A stretch of DNA of 10,050 nucleotides from Candidatus Manganitrophaceae bacterium (lineage in GTDB: Bacteria; Nitrospirota; Nitrospiria; SBBL01; Manganitrophaceae): NCBI GenBank assembly GCA_004297235.1, contig SCUR01000419.1, positions 1-10,050 of the forward strand. Direction: 5' to 3'. The translations under genes and the position numbers were made by a program. The notes below the pieces were generated by a model that was given only the letters and a program-made list of their open reading frames with translations, was not told the origin of the DNA and did not search any database. Below are positions 1 to 6,700 of this stretch, one piece after another (positions within the stretch are counted from its first letter, which is position 1; each line of letters starts with the position of its first letter).

Positions 1-287
1 GGATAGGTCATGGAGATGACATAAGGGAGCGAGAACACAAAGACCAGCTTCTTTTTGAAGAGCAAGGGAAGAACCACGAGGATAATGAGCGACGAGGTGA
101 TCCTCGCCAGCTTGCGGCTCCACTCTTTCCGTAAGGCCAATCCCCCCCCGACCACGAAAAAAGGAATCGCATAGATCAATCCGGAGACGATCAAAATCGG
201 ATGGCCATACTGTAAATACGGAACAAAACAGATTAGCGCGGTCGCGAGATAAAAAAGGGTGATGACATCGATTCCCTTACGGGCCAC
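1..287 (-). CDS. Multi-pass membrane protein, 3' end outside the window
   Basis: The reading frame stays open from a GTG at 287 down to the window edge, giving 95 codons, so the C-terminus is missing. The start is supported by a TGAGG Shine-Dalgarno-like stretch (300-296) about eight bases upstream. The translation begins MARKGIDVITLFYLA and is strongly hydrophobic. Probable membrane segments lie at about residues 7-25, 31-51, 60-77 and 80 onward, separated by short basic loops such as RKEWSRK and FKKK. I see no catalytic motif and do not recognise the family. It lies 113 bases downstream of the cytochrome-SUMF1 gene on the same strand, with a hairpin repeat between them, so it could be the distal gene of that transcription unit or start its own. 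An eight-base G run (on the coding strand) inside the gene keeps the frame open as given. Confidence is good that it is coding and low on any function. Confidence 0.6.
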   Translation of the reverse strand, partial: MARKGIDVITLFYLATALICFVPYLQYGHPILIVSGLIYAIPFFVVGGGLALRKEWSRKLARITSSLIILVVLPLLFKKKLVFVFSLPYVISMTY

Positions 288-302
288 GTTAAAAACCTCA
301 AG

Positions 303-407
303 TAACGTGAGGCGTTAGGCGTGAGGCGTAAGGGGTAAAAGATAAAGAATCAAATCTTTTGCCTTTACCCCTCACGCTTAACGTTACCTTCTTTGTCGCC
401 TCACGGT
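303..407. repeat. Intergenic hairpin repeat, copy 1
   Basis: The block is built from GGCGTAAG/GGCGTGAG-type units and folds on itself. GCGTAAGGGGTAAA (326-339) pairs with TTTACCCCTCACGC (364-377) with one mismatch, and TAACGT (303-308) pairs exactly with ACGTTA (381-386). It ends in a tail, 388-407, that matches copy 2 exactly over 20 bases. The left arm also shares GGCGTAAGGGGT (325-336) with copy 2. It fills most of the gap between the SUMF1-type gene and the membrane protein gene, and its tail overlaps the last codons of the former. It resembles REP/MITE-like intergenic repeats in design. I did not recognise a named family. Confidence 0.7.
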
Positions 408-1405
408 TTTTTAATCTCTGCAGATTGAGCGCATCGGAATCCGGCGGAGATTGCCTTGGTCGCCGGCGCCAAAGAGATCCGGTTAAAGGTCTGAAAGGAG
501 AGACCGCACTTGTAGTAGCTGCAGTCGAAGAAAGAGCCCCCTCGGAGAACTTTCAACTTTTCACCATAATTCGGGTGGGGCACATTGTTTCCGGGATAGG
601 GGAGAAACCAATCGGAGGTCCACTGGAAAACATTCCCCGACATATCGTAAAGCCCATACGGGCTCTTTCCCTCCGGGAACGCATTCACCGGCGTCGTATC
701 TTTCACCCCCTCCGGAGGAACATTCGCCCGTTTGGGCTCGAGCTTTTCTCCCCACGGGAACATTCTTCCATCGCTTCCCCGCGCCGCCTTCTCCCACTCC
801 GCCTCCGTCGGAAGGCGCTTCCCCTCCCATTTGCAGTAGGCCTCGGCATCGAACCAGCTGACAAAGGTCACCGGATGGTTCGCCTTACCCGGCGGATATT
901 GGTTTCGGCTCCAGTGGGACGGCGGGATGCGCCCGGTTGCATCGACGAACCGTTTGTAATGGGCGTTGGTCACATCATACAGATCGATATGATAATCCTC
1001 CAAATGGACGCGATGTCGCGGGCCGGCATTCTTTTTAAAAAAGTCTTCTCCCATGATGAAGTCGCCGGCCGGGATCAAGACCATTTTTTGCTGAATGATC
1101 TCTTCTCTCTTCTGCGGCTCTGTGGCTCGGACCGCCCGTTGGAAGTACGCCTCCAGCCCCAGCGTGTTTCCAAGATGGTGAAGCCGATGGCAATTGTCGC
1201 ACCACGGTTCACGAGAATCGTCGATCTGGTGCCGGGCCGGTCCTTTGTGGCAGATGCGACACTCTTTACGGGCGGCGGGATCGGCCAGGTTCGTCTCCAC
1301 CGTCTGTGCGGAGGACGAACCGAAGAAAAGAAAACCGCCCCCGATCAGAAGAAAGGCCATGAGGAAATTCAACCCGTTCCATTTCATGGGGGAAGATCTT
1401 AGCAT
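401..1405 (-). CDS. Exported two-heme c-type cytochrome fused to an FGE-sulfatase (SUMF1) domain
   Basis: This is a 334-residue protein from the ATG at 1405. That start was chosen because GAGGGG (1418-1413) lies seven bases upstream; an in-frame ATG at 1459 would add 18 residues that do not look like a signal sequence. Residues 8-34 form a signal peptide or anchor (hydrophobic LNFLMAFLLIGGGFLFFG, then SSSAQ), so the protein should be periplasmic or held by the membrane. Two heme c motifs follow: CRICH (C49, C52, H53) and CDNCH (C69, C72, H73). Residues 108-327 are an FGE-sulfatase/SUMF1 domain, with MVLIPAGDFIMG at its start, then LPTEAEWEKAARG, PWG, GLYDMSGNVFQWT, LRGGSF and a closing AGFRC. 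The SUMF1 fold occurs in formylglycine-generating enzymes, EgtB-like enzymes and many non-catalytic proteins. Here C295 and C300 follow GGSF, spaced as the two copper-binding cysteines of true FGE but shifted by one residue. The substrate is unknown. The HESAH protein gene lies 68 bases upstream on the same strand, so the two may be co-transcribed. Domain assignment is confident; biochemical role is open. Confidence 0.88.
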   Translation of the reverse strand: MLRSSPMKWNGLNFLMAFLLIGGGFLFFGSSSAQTVETNLADPAARKECRICHKGPARHQIDDSREPWCDNCHRLHHLGNTLGLEAYFQRAVRATEPQKREEIIQQKMVLIPAGDFIMGEDFFKKNAGPRHRVHLEDYHIDLYDVTNAHYKRFVDATGRIPPSHWSRNQYPPGKANHPVTFVSWFDAEAYCKWEGKRLPTEAEWEKAARGSDGRMFPWGEKLEPKRANVPPEGVKDTTPVNAFPEGKSPYGLYDMSGNVFQWTSDWFLPYPGNNVPHPNYGEKLKVLRGGSFFDCSYYKCGLSFQTFNRISLAPATKAISAGFRCAQSAEIKKP

Positions 1406-1473
1406 ATTTGATCCCCTCTGTGTAGGGCGCCCAGGGAGGCGACCGATCCGGTGAAGCATGAAGATCGCCTAGC

Positions 1474-2172
1474 CTACCACCGAAACGACAATCCGAGCAG
1501 ATATCCCTTGGCCCCCCGGCTGGCCCAGGGGGCCCAACGCGATTCGGGGTAAAAATAGCGATAGGCATCCAGCGCCGCCGGGAGGAAGACCAGCGTCCCG
1601 ACGAGCTTATCGTCGACGCCGAGGGCCTCCGACATCCCGCGCAGATCGCCGTCCGGATCTTTTCGACCCACCAGGGCATAGCCGATCGAGGTCAGCACAT
1701 CGAACGCCAGCACCCCCTTTAAGAAGGGCCTCGGCTCTTCACGCAGATTCGGATAAAGGGTGAGGATGATCTCGGAGGAGATGTTCTGGCTGTTGATTCC
1801 GGCCGACGCCGTGGCATAGCGCTTCTCCGCCCCGTGGGAAACCGGCTGGCCATTCTCATCCGTATACTGAATCTGACCCGATTCATCTTTGATCGAAATT
1901 AGGTCGTAACGGACGACGATAAAGGGGATCGGCTTCCGGCGCGACTCAAGCCGGACATCAAAGCCGAACGACTTCGCCACCAGCGCATGAGCGCTTTCGT
2001 GAAGGACAAACGCCGATGCCCCTCCCGCCAGGAACCAGCCGTAATCGGAGGACCCCCACTCCTCTTCCGCCGCCGCCCGGCCCTGCCCGAGAGAGAGGAG
2101 AAAGAGCAAGGCGATGATCCAACGGATCCGTTCTGTGCTCGTGAAAATCTGATCCAGACGCGCCCTCTCCAT
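1474..2172 (-). CDS. Putative membrane-associated HExxH metallopeptidase-like protein
   Basis: This is 232 residues from the ATG at 2172. A TTG at 2220 would give 248, but neither start has a clear Shine-Dalgarno site. The N-terminus has charged residues, a hydrophobic run at about 18-28 (WIIALLFLLSL) and then GRAAAEEE, consistent with a signal peptide. Residues 46-57 are hydrophobic and lead directly into LHESAHALVAKSFGF, with H58, E59 and H62 forming a HExxH zinc motif. In M50/site-2-type proteases the HExxH also lies in a membrane helix followed by HALVA..G-like sequence, and a later aspartate completes the site; D202 in PAALDAYRYF is a possible counterpart. A stretch near N127 (SAGINSQN) vaguely recalls a second conserved M50 region. 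Other hydrophobic stretches lie at about 151-168 and 190-201. The C-terminus GYLLGLSFRW ends in an aromatic residue. The protein is shorter than classical M50 proteases and I cannot name its family. It lies upstream of the cytochrome-SUMF1 gene on the same strand. Confidence 0.72.
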   Translation of the reverse strand: MERARLDQIFTSTERIRWIIALLFLLSLGQGRAAAEEEWGSSDYGWFLAGGASAFVLHESAHALVAKSFGFDVRLESRRKPIPFIVVRYDLISIKDESGQIQYTDENGQPVSHGAEKRYATASAGINSQNISSEIILTLYPNLREEPRPFLKGVLAFDVLTSIGYALVGRKDPDGDLRGMSEALGVDDKLVGTLVFLPAALDAYRYFYPESRWAPWASRGAKGYLLGLSFRW

Positions 2173-2351
2173 TCGTGTTTCGGATGGTCTGGATATACCT
2201 GAACCGATGCGGAAAGGCAATCTTAAATCGACGGCAAAAGGAACATTAGAAAATTCTATAGAAAGGGACGTAAAAATAAGATCTTAAAGACTATTTAAAA
2301 AAAGAGGAGGGGAAGATGCTCGGCATCGGAGGAGGGAACGATTCCTTCGCG

Positions 2352-2594
2352 TTACTCTTCTTTCTCGATCTCTATTTTAATTAAACCTTTTTGAATCGCA
2401 TAAATAATCAACTGAGAAACATGGTTGAAGCCGAGTTTGTTATTGATGTTTGTGCGGTGGGTCTCGACCGTTTTGATTTGAATGCCAAGCTTCTCAGCGA
2501 TATCTTTATTCTTATAGCCTTCCGCCACGTAACGAACCACTTCGATTTCTCTAGAAGTCAGCGGCCTGCGTTCCATCTTCTTGTCTTTTTTCAT
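2352..2594 (-). CDS. Orphan LuxR/NarL-type helix-turn-helix regulator
   Basis: The protein is almost only a GerE/LuxR DNA-binding domain. LTSREIEVVRYVAEGY opens the domain, KNKDIAEKLGIQIKTVETHRTNI is the helix-turn-helix, and NKLGFNHVSQLIIYAIQKGLI is the closing helix. There is no receiver or ligand-binding domain before it, so any signal must come from a partner or from its own expression level. The ATG at 2594 gives 80 residues. A GTG at 2705 would give 117, but the added 37 residues look unconserved and a good promoter (2683-2654) lies inside them, which favours the short form. Spacing from AGAGGG (2614-2609) to the ATG is long, at about 14 bases, so the start is not certain. The gene is visibly AT-richer than gltBD and the SUMF1-type gene. 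It is transcribed away from the TrmB-gltBD operon. Possible targets include the neighbours on either side, but nothing in the sequence proves this. Confidence 0.82.
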   Translation of the reverse strand: MKKDKKMERRPLTSREIEVVRYVAEGYKNKDIAEKLGIQIKTVETHRTNINNKLGFNHVSQLIIYAIQKGLIKIEIEKEE

Positions 2595-2653
2595 CGAGGC
2601 TTTAGTCACCCTCTCTTGGTTTGGAAAATACCGATTCGGATTGCAAGTTATGG

Positions 2654-2683
2654 ATTTTAACGAATGGACCGAATCGTATTCAA
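2654..2683 (-). promoter_or_regulatory. Sigma70-like promoter of the LuxR-type regulator gene
   Basis: On the minus strand TTGAAT (2683-2678, four of six consensus bases) and TAAAAT (2659-2654, five of six) are separated by 18 bases. The predicted start of transcription, near 2647, leaves a leader of about 50 bases before the ATG at 2594. This is a sequence match only. Confidence 0.45.
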
Positions 2684-2729
2684 TACTAATGGTGAGTTTG
2701 TACACTCATCGTCCATGATGAACGAGCAG

Positions 2730-2776
2730 GAATCCGATCAGACCCGACCCTCCCTGTCGGACACTCCGACGGATTC
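2730..2776. repeat. Nested inverted repeats in the divergent intergenic region
   Basis: GAATCCG (2730-2736) pairs perfectly with CGGATTC (2770-2776). Inside it, GTCGG (2756-2760) can pair with CCGAC on its left (2744-2748) or with CCGAC on its right (2766-2770). The pairings are visible in the sequence. Whether they serve as DNA operators or as a leader RNA structure is unknown. They lie upstream of both divergent genes, which argues against a simple terminator. Confidence 0.5.
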
Positions 2777-2816
2777 ATCCAGCAAAAACCGCCCCTCGCG
2801 AAACGGGCTTTTCTTC

Positions 2817-2846
2817 TTGACAAACGTATTACCTGCATGTTAGTTA
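2817..2846 (+). promoter_or_regulatory. Candidate promoter of the TrmB-gltBD operon (-35 clear, -10 weak)
   Basis: TTGACA (2817-2822) is a perfect -35 hexamer. The bases 16-18 positions downstream (within GTTAGTTA, 2839-2846) match the -10 consensus poorly, as is common where an activator helps the polymerase. If this is the promoter, the ATG at 2837 would lie upstream of the transcript and the TrmB protein would start later. Confidence 0.3.
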
Positions 2847-3739
2847 GAGGAAGATTAGCCCTTAGTCACTACCAAAGTAGTGACGATGGCCTCCACAACG
2901 CCGGGTCTGCCTTGAAGACATTAAATATAAGAGAAATCATCAATCAATTTTCCGAGATCGGTTTTTCGGAATACGAAGCGAAGTCCTATCTGGCCCTTGT
3001 CCAGAAGAACCCGTCGACCGCCTATGAAATCGGTAAAGACTCCGGGGTCCCCTCTTCTAAAATTTATGAAGTTCTCAACAAGCTGAAAGAAAAAGGGCTG
3101 ATCGTCACGGTCGATGAAGAAGACGGACGGGCCAAGCGCTATATCCCCCAGCATCCGGACGAATTCCTCTCACAATACCAGAACGGCGTTCAGAAAACCC
3201 TGCAGTCGCTGCGCGGCATTCTCAGCGGGTTGAACGGAAATAAAGAAGCCAGCTACGTCTGGAACATTATGGAGCATGATCGCTTGGTCGAGAAGGCCTT
3301 CCAGATCATCGAATCGGCGAAAAAGGTCATCCTTCTCTCCCTTTGGGACGAAGAGCTCGCACTGCTCGAAGGCCCCCTCCGCGCCGCCGAGCAGCGCGGC
3401 GTCCAAATCGCCCTGGTCCACTTCGGTCCCCCCAAGATCCGCGTCGGACAGGTCTATTATCATCCGATCGAAGACACCCTCTACGCGGAAAAACAAGGGC
3501 GCGCGCTGGTGATCGTCGTCGACTCCCAGGAGGTGTTGATGGGAAACATCAGCCGCGAGGGAAAAACCGAGGGAGCCTGGAGCCGGAACAGAGGTTTCAC
3601 GATGATCGCGGAGGATTACGTCAAACACGACATCTACATCGCCAAGATCATCAGCCGGTTTGAAAAAGAGTTGATCCGGCGGTTCGGCGAAAAGTACGTC
3701 AAGCTTCGCGACGTTTTGCATGACGAGGTCATTTCTTAG
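2837..3739 (+). CDS. TrmB-family transcriptional regulator
   Basis: The frame from the ATG at 2837 gives 300 residues. The real start may be the TTG at 2912 (about 275 residues, beginning LKTLNIREIINQF). The first 25 residues look unconserved, there is no Shine-Dalgarno site before 2837, and a palindrome and the likely promoter overlap this part. Residues 34-105 are a TrmB-type winged helix: EIGFSEYEAKSYLAL, then STAYEIGKDSGVPSSKIYEVLNKLKEKGLI with the recognition helix, then the wing DGRAKRYI. A helical linker (FLSQYQNGVQKTLQSLRGIL) follows. From about 145 to 275 comes the phospholipase-D-like effector domain of the family, without HKD catalytic motifs. TrmB proteins are usually dimeric repressors or activators that sense small molecules, often sugars. 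The ligand here cannot be read from sequence. The stop lies 14 bases before gltB, and the AGGAG site of gltB overlaps the stop codon, so the two genes are almost surely one transcript and a role in controlling glutamate synthesis is a reasonable inference. Confidence 0.87.
   Translation: MLVRGRLALSHYQSSDDGLHNAGSALKTLNIREIINQFSEIGFSEYEAKSYLALVQKNPSTAYEIGKDSGVPSSKIYEVLNKLKEKGLIVTVDEEDGRAKRYIPQHPDEFLSQYQNGVQKTLQSLRGILSGLNGNKEASYVWNIMEHDRLVEKAFQIIESAKKVILLSLWDEELALLEGPLRAAEQRGVQIALVHFGPPKIRVGQVYYHPIEDTLYAEKQGRALVIVVDSQEVLMGNISREGKTEGAWSRNRGFTMIAEDYVKHDIYIAKIISRFEKELIRRFGEKYVKLRDVLHDEVIS
2865..2884. promoter_or_regulatory. Perfect palindrome, likely operator near the TrmB gene start
   Basis: GTCACTAC and GTAGTGAC are perfect inverted 8-base arms around CAAA. 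Arm length and symmetry suit a dimeric winged-helix regulator. The site lies just downstream of the -35 hexamer at 2817, where a bound protein would block transcription. Autoregulation by the TrmB protein is the simplest reading, but the LuxR-type protein is an alternative. A 5' leader hairpin in RNA is also possible. Confidence 0.45.
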
Positions 3740-3753
3740 GAGTTCGATCCCCG

Positions 3754-6700
3754 ATGAAGAGACAGGGCGCGTCAAAATACCCATACGGTTTACCCGCCAA
3801 ACAAGGTCTTTACGACCCGCAATTCGAGAAAGACTCCTGCGGCATCGGCTTTGTCGCCGATATCAAAGGCCGCCGTTCGCACGACATTATCCGGAAGGGG
3901 CTGCAGGTGCTCGAGAACCTCTCGCACCGCGGCGCGGTCGGCTGCGATCCGTGCACCGGCGACGGGGCCGGAATCCTTCTGCAAGTCCCGGATGCTTTTT
4001 TAAGGCGCGTCTGCGGCGAGATCGGCATCGCGCTGCCGAATGCCGGCGAATACGGCATCGGGATGGTTTTCCTCCCTCCCTCCCCGGCCGACCGTCTTGC
4101 CTGCGAAAAGCTCTTCGAGAAGATCATCGATGAGGAGGGCCAGCGCTTCCTCGGTTGGCGCGATGTCCCGACCAAAGAGAACCATCTCGGCGAAGTCGCC
4201 CGGCAAACCGTACCGGCCATGCGCCAGGTTTTCATCGCGCGCAATATCGGGAGCGAGACCGAGTTCGAGCGGAAGCTTTACGTCATCCGGAAGCGGGTCG
4301 AGAACGCCGTCCGGCAGTCGGCGATCGAGCAGCGAAATTTCTTCTATGTTTCCAGTCTCTCATGCAACACCCTCATTTACAAGGGGCTTCTTCTGCCGAA
4401 TCAGATCCCCCTCTTCTACCCCGACCTCGCCGATACGCAAGTGGTGAGCGCCTTGGCCCTGGTCCATTCCCGATTTTCGACCAATACTTTTCCGGCCTGG
4501 CCGCTGGCCCACCCCTACCGCTACATCTGTCACAACGGCGAGATCAACACCCTGAAGGGGAACGTCAACTGGATGCGGGCGCGGCAAGGCCGCCTCTCCT
4601 CCGAGCTCTTCGGAGAAGACATCGAGAAGCTCTTCCCGATCATCAACGAAAACCAGAGCGACTCCGCCTGCTTCGACAACGCTCTCGAATTCCTCATCAT
4701 GGGGGGCCGCTCCCTGCCGCATGCGATGATGATGCTGATCCCGGAGGCCTGGGCGGGAAATCCGGACATGGACCTCGACCGGCGCGGTTTTTACGAATAC
4801 CACGCCTCCATGATGGAGCCGTGGGACGGGCCGGCCGCCGTCGCCTTCACCGACGGGAAACTGATCGGGGCGACCCTCGACCGAAACGGACTGCGGCCCG
4901 CCCGCTATCTCGTCACGAAAGAGGATCTCGTCGTCCTGGCCTCCGAAGCGGGGGTCCTCTCGTTCGCGCCGGAGGAGATCCGGATGAAAGGAAGGCTTCA
5001 TCCGGGGAGGATGTTCCTTGTCGACACCGTTCAAGGCCGCATCATCAACGACAAAGAAATCAAGGCCGATATCTGCGGAAGAAAACCCTACCGGTTTTGG
5101 ATCATGGCCAACCGGATCAACATCGAGGACCTTCCGGAGCCGCTGAACCTTCTCCAGCCCGATCATATCACCCTTCGCCAGCGGCAACAGACGTTCGGCT
5201 ACAGCCTGGAAGATCTGAAGATGATCATGACGCCGATGGCGGTCGGCGGCGAGGAGCCGATCGGATCGATGGGGACCGACACCCCGCTCGCCGTTCTCTC
5301 CGAGCGCCCCCAGCTCCTCTTCAAATACTTCAAGCAGCTCTTCGCTCAGGTGACCAACCCCCCGATCGATCCGATTCGGGAGCAGACGGTGATGTCGCTG
5401 GTGACCAACATTGGCCCGAAGTCGAACCTCTTGGGAGAGACGCCGGAGCATGCGCGGCGAATCCGCGTGCAGCAGCCGATCCTCACCAACGCCGACCTGG
5501 AGAAGATCCGAACGATCGCGGACGGACACTTCAAGACCCAGACCCTCCGGATGCTCTTCCCCGCCGCCGAAGGGCCGGACGGACTGGCCCCCGCCCTCGA
5601 GCGGCTCTGCAAAGAGGCCTCCGAAGCGATCCGGGCCGGATTCAAATTCATCATCCTGAGCGATCGGGGGGTGAATGCGGAGTGGGCGCCGATTCCCTCG
5701 CTCCTCGCCATCTCGGCCGTCCACCATCACCTGATCCGGGAATGCACCCGAACCGAAGTCGGATTGATCATCGAAAGCGGCGAGCCGCGCGAGGTGCATC
5801 ACTTCGCCTGCCTGATCGGCTACGGGGCCGGATCGATCAACCCCTATCTCGCCTTCGAGACCCTCACCGACATGGCGCGGGAAGGCTATTTTCCCGAAAC
5901 GATCGACGAGCCGACCGCCGAGGGAAAGTACATCAAGTCGATCAACAAGGGGCTCCTGAAAATTTTCTCCAAAATGGGGATCTCCACCGTCCAGAGCTAC
6001 TGCGGCGCGCAGATCTTCGAGGCGATCGGTCTGAGTTCCCAATTGATCGACCGCTACTTCACCGGCACCCCCTCCCGCATTGAGGGGATCGGGATTGAAG
6101 CGCTGGCGGAAGAGGTTCTCCGCCGGCATGCGCAAGCCCATGAATGGACCCCGACCAAACAGCTCGACTACGGCGGAGAATATCACTATCGGATCCAGTC
6201 GGAGCATCACAACTGGAATCCGGAGACGATCATGAAGCTCCAGCACGCGACCCAAAACTCAAGCTACGCGACCTTCAAGGAGTTCAGCCGCGCGGTGAAC
6301 GACGAAAGCCGCTCCCGGTCCAATCTCCGAGGGCTTTTCGATTTTCATCTCCTCCCCGCGCCGATTCCGCTCGAAGAGGTGGAGGCGGCCTCCGAAATCG
6401 TCAAGCGCTTCAACACCGGGGCGATGTCCTACGGATCGATCAGCAAAGAGGCCCACGAGATGCTCGCCGTTGCGATGAACCGGATCGGCGGAAAGAGCAA
6501 CACCGGCGAAGGCGGAGAAGACCCGGAGCGCTTCATTCCCCTCCCGAACGGCGATTCCAAATCGAGCGCCATCAAACAGGTCGCCTCCGCCCGGTTCGGC
6601 GTGACCACCCACTACCTGATCAACGCCCGCGAGCTTCAGATCAAGATGGCGCAGGGGGCGAAGCCGGGTGAAGGGGGACAGCTGCCGGGACACAAGGTCG

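Noticed and set aside
303..377. Repeat copy 1 as a rho-independent terminator for the SUMF1 transcript
   Set aside because: A hairpin is present on the minus strand, but it is followed by GC-rich repeat units (303-325), not a T run.
303..407. CRISPR-like repeat array
   Set aside because: The units are short, irregular and directly abutting, with no spacers of constant length and no cas genes.
359..1402. 347-codon plus-strand frame opposite the cytochrome-SUMF1 gene
   Set aside because: The minus-strand product has clear heme and SUMF1 motifs. This frame starts inside the repeat and has no motifs.
2296..2327. GATGC-CGA-GCATC hairpin followed by T-rich sequence on the minus strand, as a terminator of the LuxR-type gene
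   Set aside because: The stem is only five pairs and the T run begins about a dozen bases later after a C-rich stretch. It is too weak to call.
4155..6083. 642-codon plus-strand frame inside gltB
   Set aside because: Alternative frame of gltB, rich in Arg, Pro and Asp repeats of low complexity, with no domain and no ribosome site.
4360..6255. Very long open frame (631 codons) antisense to gltB
   Set aside because: It lies wholly inside a secure gene and its translation has no recognisable domain. Long antisense frames are expected opposite GC-rich codons with few stops.
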